Below are positions 23,371 to 36,294 of a stretch of 64,000 nt of DNA, one piece after another. The stretch comes from Rhipicephalus microplus (taxonomy: Eukaryota; Arthropoda; Arachnida; Ixodida; Ixodidae): contig NC_134705.1 of assembly GCF_043290135.1 (NCBI RefSeq), positions 42,404,271-42,468,270 on the forward strand. Reading direction: 5' to 3'. The notes under the pieces were generated by a model. It was not told the DNA's origin and did no database searches. It worked only from the letters and a program-made list of their open reading frames with translations. Within the stretch, counting starts at the first letter, position 1, and every line of letters begins with the position of its first letter. A program made the translations under genes and the position numbers.

Positions 23371-25962
23371 AAGAATAATCACACATTCCAAATTTCGTTT
23401 TTTGGGACGTGAATTGATGACTGGTGCAAACATGATAATTATGAGATGCTTGTCATGTAAGATCATGAGTACATGCTATGCTCTAGATGCATTCGCGGCC
23501 GTTTTTCTAGCTACACATATACCAAATTCGGTGATACGTGATGTCAAGGAATGAAGAAGGTATATGACTGGTGCTAAAGATCTAATCATGACTTGCGTGT
23601 CATGTAATACATGATTACATGCTAAGCTCCTAGCGTGCTCGTGGCCGTTTCGCTAGCACCACACATACCAAATATGATATTACGTGACCTAAGTGAATGA
23701 CGATGGTAAATGACACGTCCGCACACGATAATCACGATATGCGTGTCAGGTAAAGCATCTCTACATGCGACTCTGACAGCGTTATCGCAGCCATTTCGCC
23801 AGCTCGATATATACCACATATGGTATTACGTGACATGAATAGAAAACGAAGGTAAATGACACGTCCAACATTGATAATCATAGTATGCGTGTTACGTAAA
23901 ACATGACTACGTGCTATGCTTATAGTGCGGTCGCGACCATTTCACTGACTTTGAGTGTTATACCACTTTGAGTGTTACGTGACAACAATGAATTAAGAAG
24001 GTATATGGTTGGTTTGAACACATTAGTCATGACTTGAGTGTCATCCAAGAACATGACAACATACCACGCTCATAATGCGCTTGTGGTCGTTATGATATCT
24101 TCGAATTTACAAAACTTGGCATTACGAAAAATGAATAGACGGCAAATGTAACTATGTCGGCCAAACTTGATAAAACTGATATGCGTGCCATGTAAGACGT
24201 GAATACATGCTACGCTCATAGCATGCTCACGTCCGTTTTGCTATTTCCACTTATACTGAATTTAGTATTACACGATGTGATGGCAAAGGTAAATCACACG
24301 TTGAAACATGACATTTATGATATGCGTGTTAGTTATAACACGAGTACATGTTACGCTCATAGCGTGCTCACGGCCGTTTCGCTAGCTCCACATAAACCAA
24401 CTTCCGTATTAAGTAACGTGAATGGACGACGACCAGAAATGCAAGGTGCAAACATCATGATCATGACAAAAAGTGACGTGTACAGCGTAATTTATGTCCA
24501 CGTGCTAATGGTGTCTTGTCTTTAAAGTGACATATCAACCTTCATTACTCGTGCTTCGCATACGATTGATTCCCACAGTACGTGGGATCTTCTAGTTTTT
24601 TTTTTTTGTCAGCTAGGCTTCGCGTTCTGGCGATCCATTCAACTAGGAAAATTTGACTGCACGGTGCATATATCCCCGGTATAAGCGGTAGCTTAGCACT
24701 TGTACTGCATAGCCATGACCTAGAAGTCTTCCTGATGCATTTACGCAAATTAAAGCAGGCACCAGAAAGTGGGAAGGACAATCATTAAAAAAAAAAAGTC
24801 TTTCTAGGTTCTTCCTGGTGTTGTGTAAAATATCCCCTGTGCGAACGCCAAAAGTTACTATATCGAGGAAATCGGCAATCATTCGCGCCAGCAATAGAAC
24901 GATGTGACTAAAATTGGGAGAGCACACGTACAGTAAAAATCGATGATATGCGAAGACCAAATGAGGAAGGTTGATATATCAATTTAAAATCAGCACAACG
25001 TTACGAAGCGGATGCGGACGGATGTAGTACGCAGTTAACACAAGTTATGTGCACTGACCTATTCAAGCATGTTGTTTATTCTCGCACAACGGAAGCCACA
25101 CTAACGTTTGGAATTCCAGAAAAAACAGTGGTAGGCATGTAAATTATGCCGTACGCGACTCTCAGGCCATGAATATGATGTTTGCGCCAAGAATTTGTGT
25201 TCGTCATCCATTCACATCACGTATTACTTAATGTGGTATTTGTGAAGCCAGCGAAAGCAACACGATTGCATCGTTAGCGTAGCATTGAGTCATGTTTTAC
25301 ATGACACGCACTTCATGATCATCATGTTTGAACACGCCTTTACCTTCATAGTCCGTTCGCCTCATGTAATACCAAATTTGACTTATGTGAAGCTAACGAA
25401 ATGACCAGAGCGTGCTATGAGCATAAGAGGTAGTCATGTTTTACGTGACACGCATGTCATGATTATCTTGTTTGGACGTGTGTTTTGCCATCATCGTCTA
25501 TTGACGCCAAGTAATACCACATTTTTTACTAGTGAAGCTAGCGAAACGACCGCGGGCGCACCATGAGTGTGGCGTGTAATCGTGACTTACATGACATGCA
25601 TATTATGATTTGCACCTTAGGGCCTGTCACTTATGTTCGGCTTGCAGTCGTGTCACGTCATACCAGTTTTACAATATGTCATGTGAACAAACCCGCGTAA
25701 AAACAGCAAGACCACGAAACGAAAACCATGACATTCGTGACATACATGTCATGGCTTTCATGTAATGATAGGTCACTTACCCTCATCATACCGTCATGTT
25801 ATTCCAGACCAAATCGGGTACCCATACGGCCTAGTCAGGAGGTTTAAGTCCTCCTTTTGCCTTACCTCGCGGGCAAACTCTGTATCTGTTATGCCCAAAT
25901 AAAAAGTAAAATAAAATAAAATAAACAAAACGGCCAAGAGAGCTAAACGTCGTAGGTGGCTC

Positions 25963-26082
<120 letters not shown>

Positions 26083-26561
26083 TGTTCAAAGTCGCCGAAG
26101 TTCGCTAAGAAATGATTCGCATTTAAAAAAGAAATGCGCGCGTTTTTTTCACTTTTCGCGTTAGTTGCAATGACATGCGGGGCTAATGTGCCTGCATGAG
26201 CTCGCGCCTCCTCTGTTTGTGCTCGAACAGATGCCATCCTTGGAAACGAAAAAAATGGTTTTGTACGTTCGAGCCCTCATTACTCGCACATATTCTAGTG
26301 CGTCTAAACCAGCGTCTTCAAACGGGTGCGCACCGAGGCATCCATTCAGCAGAAACACATTCTAGACCACTTAAGAACGCTGGTCAACAAAACAACGCCG
26401 CTGGCATCCTCGGGGGTTAGGCTTGCTCGGGGTTGTCATGCGCAAGGGACCATTTTTTCGGATGCGGAAAAGGGCAGGCAAGAGATTTGGCTTGCGAAAG
26501 CTACGTGGGGCAAAGGGCAATGATTCCCAGTCTGCCACCTTGCATCATTCGTTCGCGCTGA

Positions 26562-26675
26562 ATCAAGATACCAGTTTTTGCATCTTATAATGAACCACTT
26601 GAAAAAAACCTTTGTGGCATCAAGATACCAGTTTTTGCATCTTATAATGAACCACTTGAAAAAAACCTTTGTGGC
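26562..26675. repeat. Perfect 57-bp tandem duplication
   Basis: Two identical adjacent units starting ATCAAGATACC and ending TTTGTGGC. The absence of any mismatch suggests a recent duplication or an assembly artefact. Confidence 0.95.
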
Positions 26676-27298
26676 TTAATTCTCGTCATCGGACACACAA
26701 CAACTGCCCTGGTCTAACTAGAGTTTGTTATGGTGCCGGTTGAGTGGCCCTTTAAACAACCGGCCTGCTTTAAACAAAATGGCTGCATGGTAGGAAACTT
26801 TTTTTTGCCTTTTTCATCACTGTAGTTTACATCATGCCGGACAAGAAAACCCATTGCATTCATCTTGCTTTTTTTCAATCGTCGAACACTAGAATGCTTG
26901 GTTACGAGTGTTCCTTCTTGGTAATGTAAGTTCTTCCAATGTAGTCGTATTAATTTGTCGATGTTCTTGCAATACCTTCCTATTTATTTATATCTTCAGC
27001 GAAATGTTTGCATTGTTGTATATAATATAGTTCCTCCAAGGGTATATTTATTTTGCTGTTTATTTAACCTGCTAATAAGGTTGTTAACGTGAACCGTCGA
27101 TTATTGCACATTCGCCAAAGTTAATTTTTGCAGGGCTGGAACTTGAATGCTGCTTCTCAGCTTATTCTCGACGCCTCCTTCAGCTACTCGGTGAAAATTA
27201 AAGAACAGATTTGTAATATCTGACGTCATAGGCAATTAGTCCCTCACAGTAAATTTTGGTATCACACAAGCTAAAATGTTTCCTTGCGTGGACCATAC
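26676..27298 (-). other. Intron sequence, nothing recognised
   Basis: AT-rich; no repeat family or gene seen before the exon donor GTATGG next to 27299. Confidence 0.5.
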
Positions 27299-27450
27299 CC
27301 AGTTTTGTACCATCTGGCGTCCGTGATGCATTCTCGTGTCTTCTGCTCGTCGTTGTAATAGCCTAGGAAGACGTGGTGTCCTCGCGACCAAACCTCTCCG
27401 GGTGTTCCCACGGGCTGCTCCACGCCCGTCATGGGGTCTGCTATCTTCAC
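27299..27450 (-). CDS. ACSF2-like: ACSF2-like acyl-CoA synthetase, A6/A7 exon
   Basis: A 152-bp exon (50 codons plus 2 bases) starting V-K-I-A-D-P after a CACAG acceptor. It contains G-T-P-G-E-V-W-S-R-G (motif A6 region) and F-L-G-Y-Y-N-D, both conserved in the superfamily, and ends W-Y-K-T-G with the Gly codon split across the intron. The aspartate of the T-G-D motif, which contacts the AMP ribose, is in the next exon. The open frame continues past the donor but loses all family resemblance there. Confidence 0.9.
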
Positions 27451-28831
27451 CTGTGAAAACGAAGTCGCATATACACTCTTAACGCTGACCGAAGCAGTTT
27501 GGGTAAGCAAAGAAACATGTGCTGCGAAAAATTTTGATTTGTGCTTTGGTCGTACCTCACAGTCACAATATTTAATGTGGAATGAGCTCTTTATTGTCAT
27601 CACGTTAAAACTTCCGGTTGGTGTCATGGATACTTTATGGACACTCTAAATCGGTGATTTAGTGCGTTAACTAGCCATTGGTCTCGTTATTTGGCGATAA
27701 AGTGCGCTGTTCTGAAACATTTTTGTGGTTTCAGCCGATACATGCCCCATTCCATCAACCACCCGCAGGCTTGTGCGCATTAAGGCAGCACTGGCATAGC
27801 CAGGTTGACAGTGACTGAGCGATGCAATGTATTTGCGCTTCCCCTCTACTTATTTTTAACACGAAATCGTTTCATGATAGGGCCCACAGGGACTTCAATG
27901 ATGCATCAGAACACAAAGTTAGGTCTTCAGGAGTGGAGCTCAGGATCACTGGGTCAGCGCAACAGATTCTGGGCACGCTACCCACTGTGCCATGGTCACA
28001 AACAACCAGCAAAACCAACGCTAACGCCGTAATTTCTGCGAAATGAGCTCTTTAACGCTTTCGCGTTAGAAGTTCTGCAATTCCAGGTCACACATCGAGA
28101 AAGGAAAAAAAGGTGGGAGCATTACGTCACACAAATTAAGTGTCGGCCCAAAACGTAGGTATGGTGTCAAGGCATGCGGTAGGTTTTAGTACTCTCGGTG
28201 AAGTTCCGCTTTTGAACCTTATGCGTCAGATGGCCGGTGTGCGCCGAAGCGGCGGGCTTTGAATAAAAGCTACCGGGCTCTATACCTCGTTGCTTCCATG
28301 ATCTTGACGCAAAAAGGTCCCTTGTTTGGCCGACACTGTTGGCTTCAAAATGGGCTCGATTGTCCATGCGGACTGCGTGACGAAATGCTGACTCTTTCGT
28401 TTTCTTTCTTTTCAGGAATTACAGCAGAGCTCGTAGGTACCAATAGCTTATCTGGGCTTTTTCGGCTTTTAAAAGGGTCCTGGAGCATTTTTTGAGTAAC
28501 CATTAAATTATAGTACTGGAAAAGCGTATTGCCTCACAAATTTAACGCTGCAAAAATTTTAAGAATCCATTCACTACGAGTGCAGTTACAAAGATTTGTC
28601 ACACGCTGCGATCGCATTCTCTCTTCTCTCGTCCCGACGAAAGTGCTGGAAGCTAAGCAGGGAGAGATGGGAGTTACAAACAAAAAGCGTCACACGCGCG
28701 TCGTGATTTTGAGCACTTCTTTTTTTTTTGAATACGCCGCTTTTTCAGTGCGATTGCGCGCACACGCGTAAACAAGTGATGACCTGTTGCGGCGATCTCT
28801 GTAGCAACCGAGCCCACCATGTTCCAATTAG
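27451..28831 (-). other. Intron sequence, nothing recognised
   Basis: No family recognised; an A-rich and a T-rich run occur near 28108 and 28720. The open frames at 28259-28771 lack known domains. Confidence 0.45.
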
Positions 28832-29067
28832 TGATGATATGTGGGGTTTAACGTCCCAAAACCACCATATGATTATGAGAGACACCGTAGTGGAGGGCTC
28901 CGGAAATTTGGACCACCTGGGGTTCTTTAACGTGCACCCAAATCTGAGCACACGGGCCTACAACCTTTCTGCCTCCATCGGAAATGCAGCCGCCGCTGCC
29001 GGGATTTGATCCCGCAACCTGAGGGTTAGCAGCCGAGTACCTTAGCCACTAGACCACTGCGGCGGGG
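28832..29067 (-). mobile_element. Ruka-type SINE with target duplication
   Basis: Full-length copy on the minus strand flanked by an 18-bp duplication (CCACCATGTTC(C/A)AATTAG) at 28814-28831 and 29068-29085, with one mismatch. The long variable-length duplication indicates insertion by a LINE endonuclease. Confidence 0.92.
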
Positions 29068-29085
29068 CCACCATGTTCAAATTAG

Positions 29086-29930
29086 CCGATGGCAGGTGGA
29101 TGGGTAATCTACGTGTGATTTTTGAGCGTCTTCCGTCATTTGTCGAGGGAAGCGAAAGCAATTTATAGCTGGCTTTGTCAGTTTATTTTGAATTTTAAGA
29201 CACGTGCCGCGCTATAACATTTGTCTCACGTGTTGTCGGGACTACCGATCAGCAGCGTTTTCTGACCATGCTCAAAAAGTTTTCCAGGGCCTTTTTAAAC
29301 TCTCGCCTTTCTGCTTGCCACACCTTGCTATACGGTACTGTACAAGGCTATACTTGTTTCTTTTCTTACTTCTTTAAGTATGTGTCTTTTTTATTTTCAT
29401 TTGTTTCTTTGTCGCTGTGTCTTTTTCAATACTTTCTTTTCCTTTCTATCACTCTGATCTGCTCCCTCTCCATCTCTTCGTGTTCGTTTACCCTCCTTTT
29501 TTTCTTCCTCCTACTGATCCTTGGTGGCCTTCGCAACCCCTTACTATATTTTACTATACAAGTCTATGTTATGGTCTCCTAGCGTTTCAAGATAACCGAA
29601 AGGGTTTTGTGCAGTTTCAAACACACTTCATTGTGACAGCGAATTTGTGAACACTCGAGACGCATTTTTTTTTGTGTCTATCGGGGCCACCGTGAGATGT
29701 TGAAAGAAGTCCAAATAAGATCGCTTATCGCGTTATGTATTCTGAATATGAGGGAATGTTGGAATGCCAGATATAATTGTCGCTTAAGATGAGAAAAAGT
29801 ATATTACATTATATGTTCAGATGAACAGACGATGAGCTCAATGTAGCTACAGAGCTAACTTTTTTCAAATTACTTTTCCCCCCAGTTCTAGAATCAAACG
29901 TCTATGTGCTACTACGGTTAATATTATAAG
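29086..29930 (-). other. Intron sequence, pyrimidine-rich patch
   Basis: A long T/C-rich stretch at 29340-29520 gives frames of Phe/Ser/Leu with no domain. Nothing else recognised. Confidence 0.45.
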
Positions 29931-30150
29931 ATGTAGCGTTCACGTCTTAAAACCAAGATATGGCTATGAGAGACGCCGTAGTAGAGGTCTCCGGAAATTT
30001 TGACCATGTGAATGTTGTTTAACAGGCACTCACACTGCACACACACAGGCCTCTGGCGTTTCGCCTCCATCGAAATGTGACCACCACGGCCGTAACCAAA
30101 CCCGTGACCTTCGGGCCAGTAGCCGAGCAGCCTAGCCACCAATCCGCCAT
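29931..30150 (-). mobile_element. Ruka-type SINE, old copy
   Basis: Divergent minus-strand copy with the family phrases GAGACGCCGTAGTAGAGG, GGAAATTTTGACCA and a decayed tRNA head near 30100-30145. Confidence 0.7.
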
Positions 30151-30526
30151 GGTAAACGTAACGAAGCTTTCGCAGCCGCCCTGTGAAGCGCGTTTTGGGT
30201 TCGCCTGAAGTTGCTATATAAAAAGCTTACTTCATACTACAGGGTTTTCTTTGTTTTATATTTTGTAGAGTGCAATTATCTAGATTTTTTTTTCGGTCTC
30301 TTCATGAGAAAAGTTTGTTTTTATGTTGGTGATGTACATTGACGTACAGGCGCCTATTTTGCTTCTCAGTACTCTTGATTGTGTGTTTTTGTTGTTTTTA
30401 TCTACAGATGTTTGTTGTAATGCGCAGCGTAATTTTTATTGCTTTTATTGTAAAGCATTAATCATGAACTACTGCACGTTGTTTGACATTCTCTTCTTTT
30501 AACGAAGAACATTTACAGTCTAAAAT

Positions 30527-30727
30527 TATGATAATATTATGAGGGACGGCGTAGTGGAGGACAGCGGTAATTTCGTATATCTGGTGTTCTTTACGTGCAC
30601 TTACATCGCGTTGTACTCGGGCCTCTAGCCCTTCGCTTTTATCGAAGTGCGACTGACTGCGTGCCTGGAATTAAACCCGTGTCCTTCGCGTCAACGGCCG
30701 AGCATCATAACCGCTACATCACTTCGG
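30527..30727 (-). mobile_element. Ruka-like SINE, very old copy
   Basis: Recognisable by GACGGCGTAGTGGAGG, a TTCTTTACGTGCAC phrase and a degraded head ending near 30727. Confidence 0.6.
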
Positions 30728-30825
30728 CGCACATTCAACCTGCTCTCCAACCCCCCACTCCCCACTCCCCACAAATGCAACGCCGTATTGACGCCGGCGG
30801 TTTTGCTTTTCTTACAATACTTACT

Positions 30826-31620
30826 ACAGGAAACTTTGGCGCTGGTGTATACGGGAACTGCAATGCATGGTGTTTCAGCGAGCGTTGTAATGATGGGCAG
30901 CATATGCATTTGTCTAATCTTCCTCCTTCTGGCTCTGTTTGTCTTCCTGCGGCTTGTAGCGGCTTTGTCCCAACACGACAATCAGCAAAGGTTAGGAGCT
31001 ACGCTTCACTACATAGACTTTGTAGGCTCTACAAATCAATGTTTTACAATGGCTCTACAAGTTTACAATGGGTCGTTATTTTTACAGAAAAAAAGCAGAC
31101 ATAAAAAAAGCCACAAGTTCCTTCGAAGCCCGCAAGCATGAAGACTAGGCAAATTCGTGCACATCCAATCATTGCCGTGGTCGCCGAACAATCGCAGCGT
31201 CTGAGTCTCAACTAGCATATATAAAATTTTATATATATCTATTATACCAAACTTTGGTACTAATACTGATGGGAGAGCAACGCGTGTCACTTCGGCGAGC
31301 AGGAGTATGATGGGTAATAAATGGATTTGTCTAATTTTCGTACTTCTGGCTTCGTGTGCGTTCGTGTGGCTTGGAGCTATTCTGTCACGAAACAAAATCA
31401 GCGTATGTTCAGCGGTCGCGCTTGACCAGCTTAATTTTTACGTTTACCATTTCAAAACGAGCGACTAAGTGCAAAAATGTTTCTTTTTTCCCTCTAAACC
31501 AAAGCAGAATGCTGCAAGAAATGAAGCCAGAAGTGCCATTTGCCAACCGCAAGTACAAAGACTTGACAAATTCGTGTACTAACCATCATCCTCTTTGTCG
31601 CTGAACAATCACAGTGCCAG
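30826..31620. repeat. Two diverged copies of a ~420-bp repeat
   Basis: AAACTTTGG at 30832 and 31250 starts two similar stretches. Shared phrases include ATTTGTCTAAT(C/T)TTC (about 30907 and 31325) and ACA/GAATTCGTG then GCTGAACAATC-like text (about 31150 and 31590). The family is unknown; no protein is conserved between the copies. Confidence 0.6.
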
Positions 31621-32314
31621 AGTGCCCTCCCATTCAGTTTCTATGTTTATGGTTTGACGTAGGAGAGTAAATAAATAAATAAATGAATACTAAACAAAGA
31701 AAAAGAAGAGCAGTTAAAACGCCCCTCCCCCCATCCCCTGTATTTAGTTGCGCGAGTGGTGAAAAGGGAAGAGGAGGGGCATTTTCATGGCTTCGACAGG
31801 GCCTTATTCTGTTGAGTGGAGCTCTGACGCGTGAGTTTTATCTTTACAGGGATCAGCAGATGACTTCATAGGTCCTGTTCTGATGTTCTAAAGTAAGGGC
31901 CAACATGGTCGCTTATCTGGCTGCAGTGGCCGCATCTCCTTATATTAGTTTATGTTCGGTTACGCTGAATTAGATTCTAAAGAAGCGACCTGCTAGCCTT
32001 ACTTCTTCCCAAATTTCTATTTATTGCTATAATAATCATTTTCGCTTTGTGTCAAAACGGAACTTGAATAATACGTGCGCAACTTCAAGAGCCCAGTGGC
32101 GTAAATCTAACAAAAAGAGGGTTGCAAGGGTAGCCATTTGGTTTTTATAAATGTAGTTTTGTCTATTAATTGCATAACGAAATAAATTATTCTTTAAATT
32201 TATTTGAAAAATGTCGTTGGTTTGAAGCCCAAGAAATTTCATTGTGCTATTATGTCTTTCTTGAAACCGGTCTAGCGATGGTTGAAGAGAACCAACACAG
32301 GTACACACTACAAA
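31621..32314 (-). other. Intron sequence, nothing recognised
   Basis: Contains an (AAAT)n run near 31668-31685, possibly the tail of a lost LINE or SINE. Confidence 0.4.
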
Positions 32315-32560
32315 ATATGATTGATGGATTTGTGAGATATAACGTTCCAAAACCATCATATGGTTATGATAGGCTCCGTAGTAGAGAGCTCCGGAAATTT
32401 TGATCATCTTGGGTTCTTTAACGTCTACCTGAATCTGAGCACACGAGCCTATAGCATTTTCGCCTCCAACGAAAATGCAGCCGCCGTAGTTGGCATTTGA
32501 TCCAGCGGCTTATGAGTTAGCAGCCCAGTACCTTAGCCACTAGACCAGTGCAGCGGGAAT
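32315..32560 (-). mobile_element. Ruka-type SINE
   Basis: Minus-strand copy with the whole body and a tRNA-like head (GAGTTAGCAGCCCAGTACC, CCTTAGCCACTAGACCAG on the plus strand). Confidence 0.8.
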
Positions 32561-32617
32561 AAACAGGCTTAAAAAATCATTCAATGCCTGTCAACTGTCA
32601 ACTAATTAGTTTACATA

Positions 32618-32775
32618 GATTGATATATACGTGAGGTTTAACGCCCCAAAACCACCATAAGATTATGCGAGACGCCGTAGTGGAGGGCTCCGGAAATTTC
32701 GACCACTTGGGGTTCTTCAACATGCACCCATAACAGAGCACACAGTCCTACATTATTTCCGACTCCATCGGAAAT
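32618..32775 (-). mobile_element. Ruka-type SINE, 5'-truncated
   Basis: Only the body and 3' end are present; the tRNA head is missing beyond 32775. Confidence 0.8.
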
Positions 32776-33166
32776 GAATTACTTATATAGTGTCTGAAAG
32801 ATAAATCTCGAAAAAGTACACTTGAAGGGTTGTCCCCACCCCTCCCTCTCTGTGGCCTGAGCACAAGGGTGGTCAGGATCCCTCTTACTTCCCGTGACTT
32901 ACACCATGCATGAAATTCCATGAATTCAAGGAACACAGACGACCTTCGGAAAAAGGCTGAAGAGGGCAATGCCTCAATCGTGTACATCTGTGATTCCAGT
33001 GGCTGAGTTGCAATAGGGGCCAGGGGGGCGTTGCTGTGCTTGAAGAAACGCGACACCGATGTTTTATAGAAATAGTGTTATTGCGAATGGTAAGTCTTGG
33101 TACCATGAGCTTTTCTTGAACATGTCTAGCTGTATGCAGGGATTATCTCTGAGCTTAAGTACTCAC

Positions 33167-33274
33167 CTCAAGATAAGGCAAGGGGCGACCTACGGTGTTC
33201 AACTGCTTGTCTTCAGGGTCATCCTCGCCCACCACTGTAGTCGCCGTGGTAAGTTCCGTTGTACCATAGCCCAC
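33167..33274 (-). CDS. ACSF2-like: ACSF2-like acyl-CoA synthetase, A5 exon
   Basis: A 36-codon exon with a CACAG acceptor at its high end and a GAG/GTGAGT donor at its low end. It starts V-G-Y-G-T-T-E, the A5 motif (Y-G-x-T-E) that binds the acyl-adenylate, and ends V-G-R-P-L-P-Y-L-E, as in the family. Phase is 0 at both ends. Exons coding the earlier two-thirds of the enzyme, including the P-loop, were not found between here and 64000, so they lie outside the window or escaped my reading. Confidence 0.87.
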
Positions 33275-34919
33275 CTGTGAATGCGTAAATTTCACTTAAC
33301 CAAGACCAAGCAGCTTCACTTAACCAAGACCAAGCGAGGTTGTATCTTGAGTCGGCACCTAACAGCCGTAATGGTAGAAAGTTAAAATAAAGTTTGGCAA
33401 AGAAATGTGTACATGTAACAGTGCCAATCTTAGTTAGGTTGCGTATCACGGCCTCAAGTAAAAAAAGAGTCACGAATTATTCTCTTTAAATATAGTTATA
33501 CCTAAATTTTTTTAAAAGAACTATCATGTTGAAAAGTGGAGCAAGTAAATTAGCCTTCGTTGTTTTACAGAAGACATGGACATGCTCCTAAATATGTAGG
33601 TGAGTGTGTAAAAAAAAGAACACCTGACATTAGTGGTGGAATAACGTACAGCTTTGTCACATGACCTCTTTTGGTTCTGCATGACGTAAAATTTGTGCCA
33701 ACGTGTTGTGGGAACCAGCAACATTGTTTGAAAAGCCCAATAGAACGTTGTTTCTGTTTACCGGAAGTATACCCTCTGCTCTGTTATGAAATTAACCGCA
33801 TTGTCAGCTCTAGCTGACAAGATTTGTCATTTATCAGGTTGACATGGGTCGATAAGCCCACAAAAGAGGAAGCAGTTTAATCAGACCAATCTGTCGATAT
33901 TACGAGGGGATGAGCTTCCGCCCGCTTCTCCGATTGCATAACTTCACATTACTTCTTGTGCTGTGGCTTGCCGCAGTTGCATCAGCGTGTGACAGGACAT
34001 TGGAAAAGGTCATTTTATTAAAAAGCTTCCTGCTTATCCAAGAGATCAATAATAATGTGTGAGCAAAGCTCCGGAGGTAATCTGGTAATCCGTGAATCAC
34101 CCGTACAATTTCCCCACTCGATAATCATGCGAAAACGTGATACGCGCGGGGTGGTACAGAATATATACACAAAACCATTTTAATCGTCGTCGTATATGCT
34201 GCGAGATTCGGCTTCTGTTGACGCTTAATTATGGCTATTTATTTTGAACGCTTCATTATGACAGTTTCTCGAGCTGTCAGCTCCGGGTCTGCACGACGCT
34301 GGCCTCTCACAGTGGCTTCTCGGGCTGACGACTGTCGAAAGGGAGAGTAAGAGCGTCGAGAGCGGCCGCTGTTCGTAATTCTGGTCCTCTATCAGTCTCC
34401 TATCAAACAGAGCGCGCACCGGAGTAGAGCGAGCGCTGCAGAGTGATCTAGTGGTCTCCACACAAACTAGAAGCGAGTACAGTGAAAGCGCAGGTGCGCC
34501 TCTGGAGAACACTCTGAGTACTAGCGGCTGGCCTCAGCGATGGGGCAAGCCTGGACAGTAAAAAGCTTCGCCCCTCAATGTTTAGGCAGCTTTGCTTGGC
34601 GGCACTGATAAAATAGCGAAGTTGGTGGCATGCAGTTGGGCTGACTGAAGTGGTTTTAAGGAAGTACGAATGAGTTGTAAATAAAGGGAGACAGAAGTGG
34701 AATGAAGCGAGTGGACTCAATAAAGCGGGAGGAGTGGCGAGCCAGTAGTGGGCGCAGTGGGAGTAGTGGGCGGAAAGGTGAATAGCTGTTGAAACGTTAG
34801 CTATTGTCTATGGGTAAATCTCACTGCAACCTACAATCTGTGGTGGTCTTCGGACATGAAACACTCGACCAAGATCGGCTTTACGGCTAAAAACTGATGT
34901 GATACGCTGGTAAACCTAG
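33275..34919. other. No gene recognised
   Basis: Contains a short direct repeat at 33294-33333 (TTCACTTAACCAAGACCAAG twice) and a GC-richer block at 34260-34540 without a known domain. If the ACSF2-like gene continues, this is intron. Confidence 0.45.
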
Positions 34920-35404
34920 AAGCTTAGCGTTAACGAAAAAAAAATTGGCACTTCTCAGGTACAGTGGGAATTGGTGATATGCGAAGAACAAATGAGAGGT
35001 TCATATAACACTTTTAAATCGGTGCAGTGTTACGACGTGGACGTAAATCATGCCTTGCATCACTTCTATGTCACGAGTATCAAGTTTGCGCCTGGCATTT
35101 GCGTTCGTGGCCCATAAACACACGTGATACAATATTTGTTATACCACAAGCGAATAAACGGCCGCGAGCACGCTTTGAGCTAGCATGTAGTCATGTTTTA
35201 TATGCCAGGCATGCCATTATTATCTTGTTTGAGCGCATCATTTACCTACGTCTTCTATTTATTTCACGTGATAGTGAAACGGTCACGAGCACGCTTCCAG
35301 CGCAGCTTGTAGTCATGCTTTAAATGAAACACATTTCACTATTACCATGTTTGGACGTCTCGTTTGCCTTCGTCGTCAATTCACGTCATTTAATTTCAAA
35401 TTCC

Positions 35405-35640
35405 AGCCCATCTGCGGTGGTCTAGTGGCTAAGGTACTCAGCTGCTGGCTCGCAGGTTGCGGGATCAAATCCCAGCTGCGGTGACTGCATCTTTGATGAA
35501 GGTCAAAATTCTGTAAACCCGTGTGCTAATAGATTTGAATGCACGTTAAAGAACGCCAGGTGGTCAAAATATTCGGAGCGCTCCACTACGGCGTCTCTCA
35601 CGAATATCAGGATTATTATGTTTAAACAGTCATATACTTT
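35405..35640 (+). mobile_element. Ruka-type SINE
   Basis: tRNA-like head (GCGGTGGTCTAGTGGCTAAG, B box GGGATCAAATCCC), family body to about 35640; inserted in the truncated fold-back copy. Confidence 0.82.
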
Positions 35641-36017
35641 GTCTTCTGTTAGCGTCCCGTAATAGCAAATTTGATATATGAGTAGCTGGCGCAACGGCTG
35701 CAAGCGCACCACGAGCGTTGAGTATAGTTATCTTATATGACGCGCATGTCATAATTTTCAAGTTAGGGTCTTTCACTTATGTTCGCAATGCACTCATGTC
35801 ATACTATGCTAGTTTTCCAAAATGTCATATGTACAAAACCACCGCGAGACCAGCAAGACTATGAAGTATAAAGTGTGACATTCATGACAATTATGTCATG
35901 ATTTTTTAATTATCATAAAATACTTATGCTTGTCACACACTCATGCTATGGCATACTAATTTTGGTATTGATAGCATTATTGAAACGGCCTGGAGAGCTA
36001 AACGTCGTAGGCGGCTG

Positions 36018-36105
<88 letters not shown>
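36018..36105. repeat. (GATA)n microsatellite
   Basis: About 88 bp, uninterrupted, at the end of the truncated fold-back copy. Confidence 0.95.
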
Positions 36106-36106
<1 letters not shown>

Positions 36107-36294
36107 GGCCCAACTCACCGAAGTTTGCAAAGTGCTGGGCATTTAAAAAAATTGCTACCGAAGCACTCCAAGCACCTGGTTAACCAGAAAACTTAAAACT
36201 TGCAACCACAGGTGGACGCAGTCGCAGCCGAAGCCACTTGAGAAACTCGCGCCGAAAGGGGGTGTCAACTGTGGCGAACGCGTTTCCGTCATTA

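Larger units (their letters stand above)
34920..36105 (-). mobile_element. Truncated copy of the fold-back family
   Basis: From about 34920 the text parallels 24910-26081: a centre segment (GATATGCGAAGAA...AAAT), ~150-bp units (GTAGTCATG(T/C)TTTA), then GCTAAACGTCGTAGGCGGCT and a (GATA)n end. The left half of the family is missing. A SINE is inserted at 35405-35640. Confidence 0.6.

Noticed and set aside
29268..29650. Phe/Ser-rich frames suggesting a membrane protein
   Set aside because: They come from a pyrimidine-rich tract that gives hydrophobic residues in more than one frame.
34225..34720. Minus-strand frames rich in Ser, Leu and Cys
   Set aside because: No domain, no splice-site pattern and no match to missing ACSF2 exons.
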